DNA of 64,000 nt from assembly GCA_041749075.1 (NCBI GenBank), contig JBGTBY010000016.1, forward strand, positions 15,617 to 79,616. The letters are read 5' to 3'. Positions 19,001-27,767 of this stretch are shown in pieces. Each line of letters starts with the position of its first letter. Within the stretch, counting starts at the first letter, position 1. Origin of the DNA: CAMTWZ01 sp041749075. GTDB taxonomy: Bacteria; Bacteroidota; Rhodothermia; Balneolales; HLUCCA01. Under the pieces are notes generated by a model that did no database searches, was not told the origin of the DNA, and saw only the letters and a program-made list of their open reading frames with translations. Made by a program: the position numbers and the translations under genes.

Positions 19001-19309
19001 GCGGGTTGGAACGCCGCCTTGCGCCGGCATGACGTACACTTCGGTGTTGCCATCATATTGGCCGGTGAATGCCAATTGCGACCCGTCTGGTGAGAAGCGC
19101 GGGAAGAGTTCCATGCCCTCATGGGTGGTCAGTTTCCGGGCGGTTCCACCAGCGGAAGCGACGGAGTACAGGTCTCCGGCATAGGAGAAAACAATCGTAT
19201 TACCGTGAGTGGTAGGGAAGCGAAGCACACGGGCTTCGTCGGGAGATTGCGCGTTCAGATTGGATGAAATTAGCGCGCAGAATGCAAAGAGAAGAGAAAA
19301 AAGTCGCAT
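16079..19309 (-). CDS. Tricorn-like S41 protease with beta-propeller
   Basis: A 1076-residue secreted protease (signal peptide ending SNLNAQ). Residues about 25-600 hold WD40-like/PD40 blades (FSPDGSQLAFTG, WSPDGKSIAYISD) that gate access. Next come a tricorn core domain with the catalytic His in GELNAGHAYVGGG, a PDZ domain (about 770-860), and the S41 core with the oxyanion glycines (DVRGNGGGNVSP) and nucleophile serine in MDEFSASDGDIFPYRF. It degrades peptides in the periplasm or outside. Length and layout are normal for the family. It is likely co-transcribed with the Wzi-like gene below it. Confidence 0.93.
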   Translation of the reverse strand: MRLFSLLFAFCALISSNLNAQSPDEARVLRFPTTHGNTIVFSYAGDLYSVASAGGTARKLTTHEGMELFPRFSPDGSQLAFTGQYDGNTEVYVMPAQGGVPTRITYTATLGRDDVTDRMGPNNIVMDWSADGQSVIFRSRMHTFNDFIGSLYSAPLNGDIATQLSVPRGGFMSFSDDGKKMAYNRVFREFRTWKRYRGGMADDIWVFDFETKSVENITNNTQQDIIPMWKGNRIYYLSDRDASEKMNLFVYDTATKQTRQLTTYTNFDIKFPSIGDNAIVFEQAGWLWRFDLATERATRVPVHIREDFASSRDGLVKVHESIAGGDLAPDGSRVVFSARGDLFSVPAKNGITRNLTNSSGVHDRSPAWSPDGKSIAYISDASGTDEVWSVAQDGSSAAVQLTSGGGTYKFDLSWSPDSKFILFSDRAMRLNLLNVATKAITVVDRAESWDIRNFSWSPDSKWITYSRNEHLTNGRVMLYSVDQKKAWPVTDTWYNSGSPTFSSDGLYLFFISGRDFNPIYSQTEWNHVYTDMNRIYFVTLSKDTPSPFAPKHDEVNAAEVKPAATANKVDVDGIGNRVTVLPGPASNYYNLTVIGDAVYYMRNGRTDTQAQFLLYNLKDQKETNLGTINGYTVSADGKKMIVVKQGAYSIIDLPKATVDLTAKVDVSGLQMHLDRRAEWNQVFHESWRQMKDFFYDPNMHNVDWVAVRDSYQPWIAGINSRADLSYILGEMIGELNAGHAYVGGGDIPSAPRIPMGLLGADLVRDRSGYVQIKKIYRGENWISNRRSPLTEVGVNVNAGDFIIAVNGKAVNTMTNIQEAFIQTVDKPVILTVNSRPNPQGARQVTVKPIGDESQLRYFDWVSTNIEKVTAATNGRVGYIHVPNMGPTGLNEFIKYYYPQLNKEALIIDVRGNGGGNVSPMLIERLRREAIMMSRARDRAATPNPGGVMPGPMITLMDEFSASDGDIFPYRFRASGLGKLVGKRSWGGVVGIWGSLPFVDGGSLNKPESALYSIDGSEWIIEGYGVDPDIIVDNDPYKEFTGTDQQLIRGIEEILKELETAKKLPAPPSYPDKSNRN

Positions 19310-19369
19310 GATGACGGAAGAGTTTAAGGTGAATAACTCGGACCCGTCAATGTACCAAAATCCCCCGAC

Positions 19370-20431
19370 TCAAAAGTAAACCTGCCACTGCGCGGTGATC
19401 AGATGTATGGGATCTACTATTGGCGAATCGTTCCGTTTCAATGAATATGCGAAGGTCAACCGGTTCGCCCAATCCAATAACTTGTAATGCGCCCCAGCGG
19501 TGAGATAGGTGTTGGGTCCACGATCGATGCGATTTCCTTGGGTATTCCCATCATAACGCTCCGCACGGGCGAACACTTCCACATCGTCTCGGATCAAATG
19601 CCCAGCGAATAGGGTGACACCTGCAGTGGCATGCCTAGCGGAAAAATGGACACCGATCAGGTCCAACTTTACGCGAGTGGGTTGCTCGCCCACCCTACTT
19701 CCCCAATACACATGCGCCGACGCATCCGAATATCGCCTAGGATCAGATGCTCTGGTGGGATTGTGTCCGATATGAACACCTGCTTCGGAGTTGGGATGTG
19801 ATTTCGGCAAATACCGGGCCATGCCTGAAACTGCGATGGCGGCTGTATTCTGTCCGAAATGATTGTTTCCATCCGATACTCCACCTCGGATATTTCGGGA
19901 GTTGCTACCACTATGTATGAATGAGCGAAGCTCGAATTCGTCTAAGCGGTGGACCACTTCCACACCGTAAGTTCTCGCATCGGCACCGATCGTCGTGCGA
20001 GCCCAGTTCTCGGCGATCGCGGCACGGTCCAGTGCGTCAATTTCATGATGTAGTGTGAGGGACATGGACTGCGGCTGTGCGCCTACAAATCGACCGACTC
20101 GAAACATCGTGCGATCCGTCACATCCCATTCCGCACGCATGTCGGTGAGTGTGGCCGTTGGCCCGCTGCCTTCGATTTGAAGGAACAATCTCACTTTCGG
20201 GTTGATGGTGCCATAAAAGCGAATGCGGGCACGCCTCACACCAATTCCATATTGTTTTTCCGGAGCGAAGGGATCCAGATTCGGATTGCTTAAGTAACTG
20301 ACCCGCGATTGCAGGGTGCCGCCGATGCGGAGTTGCATGTCGCCACTGGAGATGGTGACGGGTGTTTGGGCCTTACCGATAGACGAAGCAGTCAACAGTA
20401 GGGCAAAGATGAGATACTTAATAGTTGCCAT
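19370..20431 (-). CDS. OprP-like porin
   Basis: A 353-residue outer-membrane protein with signal peptide (ends SIGKAQ). The start MQLRIGGTLQSRVSYLSN and the following GIGVRRARIRFYGTINPKVRLFLQIEGSG read in parts are the hallmark of phosphate-selective porin O/P family barrels, and the C-terminus ends in an aromatic residue (WQVYF) as barrels do. It transports small anions or other solutes across the outer membrane; specificity cannot be told. It lies 60 bases before the tricorn-like gene on the same strand. Confidence 0.85.
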   Translation of the reverse strand: MATIKYLIFALLLTASSIGKAQTPVTISSGDMQLRIGGTLQSRVSYLSNPNLDPFAPEKQYGIGVRRARIRFYGTINPKVRLFLQIEGSGPTATLTDMRAEWDVTDRTMFRVGRFVGAQPQSMSLTLHHEIDALDRAAIAENWARTTIGADARTYGVEVVHRLDEFELRSFIHSGSNSRNIRGGVSDGNNHFGQNTAAIAVSGMARYLPKSHPNSEAGVHIGHNPTRASDPRRYSDASAHVYWGSRVGEQPTRVKLDLIGVHFSARHATAGVTLFAGHLIRDDVEVFARAERYDGNTQGNRIDRGPNTYLTAGAHYKLLDWANRLTFAYSLKRNDSPIVDPIHLITAQWQVYF

Positions 20432-20474
20432 TCCCTAAAATGAGGAAAATCGTCAAAAAATTGAATGACTTTCG

Positions 20475-21986
20475 TCAGATTTCAGCCAACTGATTCAGAA
20501 AAATCTCCAAGGTCCAAACCCGACCCAAGAATTCGGTATGGATAGCGCCGTTCATATGCTGATGAAGTTTCTTCGTCACATCCGCCACATTCACATACTG
20601 ACTGTAATGCTTCGGTCCGTGGAGTAAGGATTCTTCGATCATTGTCTTGGCGGGTTCTTCGCGCAGCCAATTCGCATAATCGGTGAATCCGGATGGGAAA
20701 AAAAATTTGTTCTTGAGTCCTATCCCTTTCATCATCGCCCGATGAATGATAAATGGGTATGATAATGGCAATCCGGTGCGCTGCCACGGAATTCCTTTCA
20801 TGGACGAGGCATAGCGAGATTGTAATAATTTCAGATACAATTGTCCGTTCAAACGCCAATGGTCCGGGTAACGGTATATGAACTCTGATAGGCGATTATC
20901 GGCGAAAGGAAGCCGTTGTGGGATGCGCCTCCACGCCATGCGGATGCCTTCCATGATGAAGCGTCGCCGCCGTTGGCGGATGAGGTACGCATCGATGTGC
21001 GGAAATTCTTGTACGGTTTCCAGCCCTTCAAGCAGTGCCGGGTCGCATCCGAACCAGTCCGAAGCGATATCTAACGTGATGGGAGAATCGCACCAATCCC
21101 GCTTTCTCAAATAACTCCCCCCGAACAGCGTGTCTCCCAAAAACCCACTCAAATGCACATCGGCGATGTCCGACATCCTTCCCAAGGCCTCAACCCCGTG
21201 CATATGCAGCAGATTGAACTGACCTCCAGATTCCCAAACGCCACGACTCCGTTCCGCCAGCCAATTCCTGCTGGTGATCTCAACACGCTGATGGGCCACA
21301 CCGGCTCGACGCGCCACTCCTTCCCCCATCCTCATGTCTTGGCTTGCCCCGCCACCGTACGTGATGGTGCCAGCACGATGCCCAGCCTTCAGCGTCGCCG
21401 CGAGAATGGAACGGGAATCGAGTCCCCCACTTAAGAAGATTCCGGTGCGCTGTTCTTCCTTCAGATGCGCTTCCACCGATTCCTGAAACAGATCCGCCGC
21501 TTTTAATGCTACTTCTTTCATCGAAGGCGGATTCGGATCCTTCTTGATCTCACGCCACGACCAATACACTTTATCAGAAAGCAATTCCCCATCCGACAGT
21601 CGTATGGTTCGAATCGTAGCAGGAGGCAATAAGTGGATGTCCGAAAAAAGTGTTCTGTTTTCTAATAGATGACCGATTGATAAGAACTGCTGAACCGAAA
21701 ATGGATCGATGCTTTTGTTGATTTCAGGAAATGATAGCAATTCCGAAATCTGTGCGGAACATTGCCAATTCTTACCAACTTTTGACAAGTAGAGATGTCC
21801 GAATCCGTGTCGATCGGTGATGAAAAAGAGTCTGTCACGAACCACATCCTTGATCACACAAGAAAAGACGCCATTGAGTGAATTCAGGAATCCGCATTCA
21901 GGATCGGACTTATATAACGCCTCTACGGACACATCCGATTGCACCAAGTACCCATCGAACCAAATTTGTTGTGTGGACTCTGACAT
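20475..21986 (-). CDS. Asparagine-synthetase-like protein lacking the N-terminal Cys
   Basis: A 503-residue protein. The frame extends to 22241, but the extra part overlaps the divergent MarR gene and has shadow-like composition, so the ATG at 21986 is chosen. The N-terminal 110 residues match only the later part of a class II glutaminase domain (DRHGFGHLYL, SIDPFSVQQFLSIGHLLENRTLF), and there is no MCG start, so ammonia release from glutamine is unlikely. The synthetase domain keeps the pyrophosphate loop SGGLDSRS. Similar proteins act in exopolysaccharide or peptide maturation clusters. It may amidate or close an amide bond on an unknown substrate; porin and Wzi genes follow. Confidence 0.8.
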   Translation of the reverse strand: MSESTQQIWFDGYLVQSDVSVEALYKSDPECGFLNSLNGVFSCVIKDVVRDRLFFITDRHGFGHLYLSKVGKNWQCSAQISELLSFPEINKSIDPFSVQQFLSIGHLLENRTLFSDIHLLPPATIRTIRLSDGELLSDKVYWSWREIKKDPNPPSMKEVALKAADLFQESVEAHLKEEQRTGIFLSGGLDSRSILAATLKAGHRAGTITYGGGASQDMRMGEGVARRAGVAHQRVEITSRNWLAERSRGVWESGGQFNLLHMHGVEALGRMSDIADVHLSGFLGDTLFGGSYLRKRDWCDSPITLDIASDWFGCDPALLEGLETVQEFPHIDAYLIRQRRRRFIMEGIRMAWRRIPQRLPFADNRLSEFIYRYPDHWRLNGQLYLKLLQSRYASSMKGIPWQRTGLPLSYPFIIHRAMMKGIGLKNKFFFPSGFTDYANWLREEPAKTMIEESLLHGPKHYSQYVNVADVTKKLHQHMNGAIHTEFLGRVWTLEIFLNQLAEI

Positions 21987-22008
21987 GATCGAATATACAT
22001 CAATCTCA

Positions 22009-22024
22009 TTGCGTGTACATACAA
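22009..22024. promoter_or_regulatory. Imperfect palindrome in marR/asn divergent gap
   Basis: TTGCGTGTACATACAA is palindromic at six of eight base pairs (TTG..TGT/ACA..CAA). It lies in the 56-base gap between the asparagine-synthetase-like gene and the MarR gene, where an autoregulatory operator would be expected. Weak evidence. Confidence 0.35.
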
Positions 22025-22042
22025 TAATGAGTATGTTCTCGT

Positions 22043-22474
22043 ATGGAATCCAATGAACATCCGTTCGGAACAAGTCTTTATTTCTCTGTAGGAGCCTTGA
22101 ATCGGGCGATGAGTCGCGTGGCCGATGAGGCCTTTGCGGTGCATGGTATGTCGCCGTCGCATGCATTGGTGGTATTGCATGTGGGCGAAACGCCGGATCA
22201 CCCCATCGGCAAACTCGCGGAAACCCTGATGTTGGATGCATCCACCATCACCCGATTGATCGAAAAGTTGGAACAAAAAGGATTTGTTACACGACGTATC
22301 GATGGACGAGAGAGACGAGTGAGCCTGACGGATGCGGGTCAAGCTGCGCTGCCCGAACTTCGTCGAACATGGAATTCCCTTCAATCCACTTATTCCGCTA
22401 CATTAGGGGAAGACCACGCGAGGGTGGTCGCCAAATTATCTTTCGCAACCAGTCAAAAACTCACATCTCCATAA
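22043..22474 (+). CDS. MarR-family transcriptional regulator
   Basis: A 143-residue winged-helix protein: dimer helices at both ends, recognition region LAETLMLDASTITRLIEKLEQKGFVTR and wing RIDGRERRVSLTDAG. MarR proteins are dimeric repressors released by small molecules or oxidants. It is transcribed divergently from the gene at 20475 and is followed after four bases by a reductase, a likely target. Two MarR-type palindromes occur before the YceI gene at 28822, so that gene is another possible target; this is inference. Confidence 0.92.
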   Translation: MESNEHPFGTSLYFSVGALNRAMSRVADEAFAVHGMSPSHALVVLHVGETPDHPIGKLAETLMLDASTITRLIEKLEQKGFVTRRIDGRERRVSLTDAGQAALPELRRTWNSLQSTYSATLGEDHARVVAKLSFATSQKLTSP

Positions 22475-22478
22475 GATC

Positions 22479-23129
22479 ATGACCATCGCCATTCTCGGAA
22501 CCGGTTCAGTAGGAAAAGCATTAGCGAACGGATTCGTCTCGCTCGGACACACGGTTCGCATCGGCTCGCGCAGCGGGACCAAGCTCACGCAATGGATTTC
22601 CGAAACAGCACCGAATGTGACCGAAATGAACTTTAAAAAAATCGGCGATGGCGCGGATGTGTTTGTCCTCGCTGTGAAAGGGGCGCACGCTGAAGAAGTG
22701 CTTCATCTGGTCGGGAAAAAACAGTTGAAGGGAAAACTTGTGATCGATACCACGAACCCGATTGACGACGACATCCCGCCGAAAGATGGCGTTCTGAGTT
22801 ATTTCACGGACATCAATTATTCGTTGATGGAAATCTTGCAAACCGAGTTCAAAGAAGCGGAATTCGTGAAAGCATTTTCATGTGTGGGCGCGCCGTTGAT
22901 GGTTCGTCCGAACATGGAAGGAGGTCGGCCAACCATGTTCATCGCTGGGAATAGTGACAAGGCGAAGAAAGCGGTATCCGATATGTTGAACTCATTCGGA
23001 TGGGACGTGAATGATATGGGAACGGTGGTCGGCGCACGCGCCATCGAACCATTGGCGATGTTATGGTGCATTCCTGGATTTCGGACGAACAGCTGGAGCC
23101 ATGCGCTGAAGATGGTTCCCGGGGCATAA
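22479..23129 (+). CDS. NADP-binding reductase of the F420-dependent reductase (Fno) type
   Basis: A 216-residue Rossmann protein starting with MTIAILGTGSVGKALANGF (GxGxxG dinucleotide motif) and IGSRSG, where the Arg suggests NADPH preference. The family includes F420H2:NADP oxidoreductase and many non-F420 relatives in bacteria. The full-length domain fits, but no F420 genes are visible nearby. It is placed directly after the MarR gene, suggesting an inducible redox or detoxification role. Confidence 0.8.
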   Translation: MTIAILGTGSVGKALANGFVSLGHTVRIGSRSGTKLTQWISETAPNVTEMNFKKIGDGADVFVLAVKGAHAEEVLHLVGKKQLKGKLVIDTTNPIDDDIPPKDGVLSYFTDINYSLMEILQTEFKEAEFVKAFSCVGAPLMVRPNMEGGRPTMFIAGNSDKAKKAVSDMLNSFGWDVNDMGTVVGARAIEPLAMLWCIPGFRTNSWSHALKMVPGA

Positions 23130-23138
23130 CGAATTCTT

Positions 23139-25193
23139 ATGTCGAAAAAAGAACGCCTATCGCCGGATGGGATCCCCATCAAAACGCAATACACATCCGA
23201 AGATGTGACACAGCCTCCTTCGGGCGCAGGAGAATTTCCGTTCGTGCGCGGACCGTATGCGTCGATGTACACGCAGCGTCCGTGGACCATCCGTCAGTAT
23301 GCCGGCTTCTCTACCGCCGAAGAATCGAATGCCTTTTATCGGAACGCGCTGAAATCGGGGCAGAAAGGACTTTCCGTGGCGTTTGATCTGGCCACGCATC
23401 GCGGCTATGATTCAGATCATCCGCGTGTGATGGGGGATGTGGGCAAAGCCGGTGTGGCCATCGATAGTGTCGAAGACATGAAAATCCTGTTTGATCAGAT
23501 TCCGCTGGACGACATGTCCGTTTCCATGACCATGAATGGTGCGGTATTGCCCATCATGGCGCATTTCATTGTGGCGGCCGAAGAACAAGGAACACCTAAA
23601 GAACGACTGAGCGGCACCATCCAGAACGACATTCTCAAAGAGTTCATGGTTCGCAACACGTATATCTATCCGCCGGCGCCGAGCATGCGGATCGTGAGCG
23701 ACATCATCGAATACACGGCTCGTCATATGCCGAAATTTAATTCGATTTCGATATCCGGTTATCACATGCAGGAAGCCGGGGCCACACCGGCCATCGAGTT
23801 GGCCTTCACCTTGGCCGACGGACTCGAATATGTGCGTGCCGCCAAAGCGAAAGGCTTGGATGTGGATGATTTCGCGCCACGCTTGAGTTTCTTCTTCGGC
23901 ATCGGCATGAATTTCCTGATGGAAATCGCCAAGCTTCGCGCGGCGAGACTCCTATGGGCTGAATTGATGCGCGAGCACTTCCATCCAAAAGATGAAAAAT
24001 CATTGATGTTGCGCACGCATTGTCAGACTTCAGGATGGAGCCTAACCATGCAAGATCCATTAAATAACGTGGTTCGAACCACCATTGAAGCCATGGCGGC
24101 GGTTCTGGGTGGCACGCAAAGTCTGCATACGAACAGTTATGATGAGGCCATTTCCTTGCCCACGGAAACCGCGGCGCGCATCGCGAGAAATACACAACTG
24201 ATCTTGCAAGAAGAAACCGACATCACGCATACAGTCGATCCGTTCGGAGGCAGTTATGCGATGGAAGCCCTCACCAAGGATTTGGCCGACAAAGCCCGAG
24301 AGTTGATCGCCGAAGTGGAAAAACTGGGCGGGATGTCGAAAGCCATCGAAACGGGAATGCCGAAACGACGCATCGAAGAAGCGGCAGCGAAAAAGCAGGC
24401 TGCGATCGATTCGGGCACGGAAACGATCGTCGGTGTGAACAAATACACATTGGCGAAGGAAGACGATATCGATGTGAGGGATATCGATAATAGTGCGGTT
24501 CGGGAGTCGCAAATTCGGCGCTTGGAGCACATCCGCGGAACGAGGGATCAGGCCGCGGTCACCGCTGCGCTCAATGATCTGGAAAAGGCCGCATCCGACC
24601 CGAAACAAAATCTATTGGAATTGGCGGTGATAGCGAGTCGGGCGCGGGCGACGGTAGGAGAAATTTCCGATGCTTTGGAGCGCGTCTATGGCCGTCATCG
24701 CGCCACACAATCCACGATATCAGGAGTGTACGAACGCATGTATACCAAAAAAGATGAATTTAATGCGGTGCGCAAAGCCGTGGAAGACTTCGCAGCCTCA
24801 CATGGTCGCCGACCACGGATATTGGTCGTGAAAATGGGTCAAGATGGCCACGATCGCGGCGCGAAAGTGGTATCCACCGCTTTTGCTGACATGGGATTTG
24901 ATGTGGATGTGGGTCCGCTGTTTTCCACGCCACAAGAAGCGGCGCGGATGGCCGTGGAAAATGATGTGCATGTGATCGGCGTGTCGAGCTTGGCTGCCGG
25001 ACATAAAACCCTCATCCCGCAACTCATGTCCGCATTGAAAGAAGAAGGCGCTGAGGATATTCTTGTCGTTGCAGGAGGTGTGATCCCCGCGCAGGATTAT
25101 GAGTTTTTGACGCAGAACGGTGTCGCACTGATTTTTGGTCCGGGTACAAATCTTCCGAAGGCGGGATTAGAGGTAGTGAGGCGGATTCCGTAA
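23139..25193 (+). CDS. scpA: Methylmalonyl-CoA mutase, catalytic subunit
   Basis: A 684-residue B12 enzyme converting methylmalonyl-CoA and succinyl-CoA. The N-terminal barrel carries MYTQRPWTIRQYAGF (substrate Tyr), DLATHRGYDSDHPRV and RTHCQTSGWSLT (catalytic His). The C-terminal cobalamin domain carries DGHDRGAKVV (DxHxxG, cobalt-ligating His) and SSLAAGHKT. The N-terminus is shorter than in human-type enzymes, as is usual for bacterial large chains. No small (non-catalytic) subunit is seen in the window. Its GTPase chaperone MeaB is at 27803, separated by a CotH gene. Confidence 0.95.
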   Translation: MSKKERLSPDGIPIKTQYTSEDVTQPPSGAGEFPFVRGPYASMYTQRPWTIRQYAGFSTAEESNAFYRNALKSGQKGLSVAFDLATHRGYDSDHPRVMGDVGKAGVAIDSVEDMKILFDQIPLDDMSVSMTMNGAVLPIMAHFIVAAEEQGTPKERLSGTIQNDILKEFMVRNTYIYPPAPSMRIVSDIIEYTARHMPKFNSISISGYHMQEAGATPAIELAFTLADGLEYVRAAKAKGLDVDDFAPRLSFFFGIGMNFLMEIAKLRAARLLWAELMREHFHPKDEKSLMLRTHCQTSGWSLTMQDPLNNVVRTTIEAMAAVLGGTQSLHTNSYDEAISLPTETAARIARNTQLILQEETDITHTVDPFGGSYAMEALTKDLADKARELIAEVEKLGGMSKAIETGMPKRRIEEAAAKKQAAIDSGTETIVGVNKYTLAKEDDIDVRDIDNSAVRESQIRRLEHIRGTRDQAAVTAALNDLEKAASDPKQNLLELAVIASRARATVGEISDALERVYGRHRATQSTISGVYERMYTKKDEFNAVRKAVEDFAASHGRRPRILVVKMGQDGHDRGAKVVSTAFADMGFDVDVGPLFSTPQEAARMAVENDVHVIGVSSLAAGHKTLIPQLMSALKEEGAEDILVVAGGVIPAQDYEFLTQNGVALIFGPGTNLPKAGLEVVRRIP

Positions 25194-25201
25194 TTTCATC
25201 C

Positions 25202-27766
25202 ATGAAAATCGCTTCTGTTCTTCTTCTGTCTCTAGGCTTAGTCGGCCAAATTTCTGCCCAAACCACCATCCGCATCAATGAAATCATCGCTAGTAATGGC
25301 AGTGGAATCCGAGATGCGTTCGGCGACCGTTCCGATTGGATTGAGTTGCATAATTATGGTCCGGCGTCCATCGATCTGACGGGCTACTTCCTGACCGATT
25401 CTCCCACGAATCATACTAAATGGAGCTTCCCGAGCGCTTCCATTCCTTCGAATTCGTATATGATCGTCTTTGCTTCAAGCAGGAATATCGTATCCGGCTC
25501 GGAAGTGCATACCAGTTTCGCATTGGCCAAAGGTGGGGAATTTGTAGGTTTGCGCACACCAGCGGGAGTGGTGGTCGATACGGTGACGTTTGGTCCGCAA
25601 GAAAATGATATCTCCTATGGTCGAACCACATCAGCGCCGCACGGATGGGTATTTTTTAATACACCCACACCAAGGTCAGCCAATGGGAACGCCTTTGAAG
25701 GATTTGTGCAAGCACCGCAATTCAGCCATCGAGGCGGGTTTTTAAATACTCCCATCACATTGACGATGACTCCCGCTTCACCCGGCGACCAAATTTATTA
25801 TACGACGGATGGAGTGACGCCCACATCCGCATCCACATTGTATTCGGTTCCGATTCAAATCAACACCAATACTCCAATTCGAGCGATTTCCACCAAGCCG
25901 GGATTCGTGTCGAGTGCGGTGATCACGCATACGTATCTGTTCAATGAACCGGCGACCTTGCCTGTCATTTCGATTGTGACCGATCCCGATGGATTGTTCA
26001 GTGACCAGAACGGGATTTATGTTCGAGGCACGAACGGAATCGGTGCGAAATGCGATCCCACACCTCGCAATGTGAATCAGGATTGGGAACGAGCCGCCAA
26101 TTTCGAGCTGTATGAATCCAATGGACAGATGGGATTGAACCAAGTTGCTGGACTCAAAATCATGGGCGGATGTTCACGCTCCAGATATCCGCAAAAATCT
26201 TTTTCCTTGCATGCGAGAGCCGTTTATGGGGATGGGAAATTCAGATATCCGATCTTCCCCGATCTTCAAATGGTGGAATATGATTCGTTCAATCTCCGCG
26301 CAGCGGCGGATGATCAAGTCCGCACGTTTTTACGAGATGCGTTCACCCAGCATGTGACCAATGAATTCATGGATGCGGATCTGGGAGCGTATCGTCCGGC
26401 TGTTGTCTATCTGAATGGCGTGTATTGGGGGATCCATAACATCCGTGAGCGGCAGAACAATCATTATCTGGCTGGAAATTATGGCTTGGATCCAAATAAG
26501 GTGAACCTGTTGGATAACGATGCGGTAGTGAAGGATGGGAGCAGCGCGGCGTTCCTCACTCTTCGAACCTACATACAGGATATGGATATGACCAATCCAA
26601 CCAACTACGCCTATGTAAAAACGAAACTGGATGTGGATCAGTTCAGCGAATATCATCTTGCGAATATCTACACCGCAGAAGAAGATTGGCCGGGGAACAA
26701 TGTGGCATTCTGGAATGCTCCCGAAGATGGGTATGAACGATGGAGATGGATCCAGTACGACCGCGACCATTCGTTCAAGACCACCCAACTGAATGTGAAC
26801 AATCTTGAGATGGCCACGGATGTGGATTGCAGATGTGATAATTGGCCGAATCCGCCTTGGTCAACCGTCATCCTTCGGAAATTGCTGACCAATACCGAAT
26901 TCAAAAACCGGTTCATCCAATTGTATGCCTTTCATTTGAACACGACCTATGATCCGGATCGAGTGATCGCCATTTTGGACACCTTCGAAACCCGGCTTGA
27001 AGCGGAAATGCCACGACATATCGGAAAATGGGGCGGACAACGGGTCCCGGATCTGAATTCATCCAACCAATGGATTCTGCCGAATTTCGCGACGATGGAC
27101 GAATGGCGTGCGAATGTGAATGATATCCGCCAGTTCGCCCAGCAACGCCCTGTCGTTGCCATCAATCATCTCAATGCCAAGTTCGGCCTGAACGGCCGAT
27201 CCCAGCTGACCGTGGCAACCACAGATTGGACCGACGGCATCATATCCCTGCTACATAAGCCACTTCGGGCCGACATCGCCACAGGGCAGTATTTCAAGAA
27301 TGTCCCCCTCACGCTGACTGCCGTACCCCGCACTGGCCGGGTGTTTTCACATTGGGTTGTGAGTGTCGGCGCTTCACAAACGGAGGAGGTTTCGACAACA
27401 CTGAACCTCACCCTTCAAACCGACACACATGTCGAAGCGGTTTATCTGATCGATACCTCGGTCGATGATCGCACCGATTCCACCTCGCCATTCGCCACGG
27501 CATTGGATCAGAATTTCCCGAATCCGTTTAATCCATCTACAATTGTAGGTTTTCAAGTGGGGACGCAAGATCTTGCGTCCGTACAAGTGAGATTAGCTGT
27601 TTATGATCTTTTGGGACGAGAAGTCGCGGTTCTGGTGGACGGTATAATACCAGCTGGCGAACATAGTATAAATTTTGATGCCTCGACGCTCGCAAGCGGT
27701 ATATATATCTATCGCTTACAGGTGGGCTCAGAGGTATATATTAAGCGCATGACTTTATTAAAGTGA
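25202..27766 (+). CDS. Secreted lamin-tail/CotH protein with C-terminal sorting domain
   Basis: An 854-residue secreted protein: signal peptide (ends QISAQ), lamin-tail domain (about 20-130, INEIIASNGSG, DWIELHNYGP), a chitobiase-type Fn3 domain (about 175-240, YYTTDGVTPT), a CotH kinase-like domain (about 255-590, GLKIMGGCSRSRYPQKSF and WIQYDRDHSF), a divergent repeat domain, and an NPFNPST sorting domain ending KRMTLLK, typical of type IX secretion cargo. CotH domains phosphorylate proteins in spores; in secreted bacterial forms the role is uncertain. It lies between the mutase and meaB. A 20-base palindrome is embedded in the sorting-domain region. Confidence 0.88.
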   Translation: MKIASVLLLSLGLVGQISAQTTIRINEIIASNGSGIRDAFGDRSDWIELHNYGPASIDLTGYFLTDSPTNHTKWSFPSASIPSNSYMIVFASSRNIVSGSEVHTSFALAKGGEFVGLRTPAGVVVDTVTFGPQENDISYGRTTSAPHGWVFFNTPTPRSANGNAFEGFVQAPQFSHRGGFLNTPITLTMTPASPGDQIYYTTDGVTPTSASTLYSVPIQINTNTPIRAISTKPGFVSSAVITHTYLFNEPATLPVISIVTDPDGLFSDQNGIYVRGTNGIGAKCDPTPRNVNQDWERAANFELYESNGQMGLNQVAGLKIMGGCSRSRYPQKSFSLHARAVYGDGKFRYPIFPDLQMVEYDSFNLRAAADDQVRTFLRDAFTQHVTNEFMDADLGAYRPAVVYLNGVYWGIHNIRERQNNHYLAGNYGLDPNKVNLLDNDAVVKDGSSAAFLTLRTYIQDMDMTNPTNYAYVKTKLDVDQFSEYHLANIYTAEEDWPGNNVAFWNAPEDGYERWRWIQYDRDHSFKTTQLNVNNLEMATDVDCRCDNWPNPPWSTVILRKLLTNTEFKNRFIQLYAFHLNTTYDPDRVIAILDTFETRLEAEMPRHIGKWGGQRVPDLNSSNQWILPNFATMDEWRANVNDIRQFAQQRPVVAINHLNAKFGLNGRSQLTVATTDWTDGIISLLHKPLRADIATGQYFKNVPLTLTAVPRTGRVFSHWVVSVGASQTEEVSTTLNLTLQTDTHVEAVYLIDTSVDDRTDSTSPFATALDQNFPNPFNPSTIVGFQVGTQDLASVQVRLAVYDLLGREVAVLVDGIIPAGEHSINFDASTLASGIYIYRLQVGSEVYIKRMTLLK
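27561..27580. repeat. Perfect 20-bp palindrome inside the sorting-domain coding region
   Basis: GGACGCAAGATCTTGCGTCC is perfectly palindromic and encodes the GTQDLAS stretch that interrupts the usual strand between NPFNPST and VRLAVYDLLGREV. It looks like a small mobile or REP-like element inserted in frame at a tolerant loop. Confidence 0.7.
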
Positions 27767-27767
27767 C

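Noticed and set aside
21987..22241. N-terminal extension of the asparagine-synthetase-like frame
   Set aside because: It overlaps the MarR gene in antisense and has no glutaminase motif, so the start at 21986 was used.
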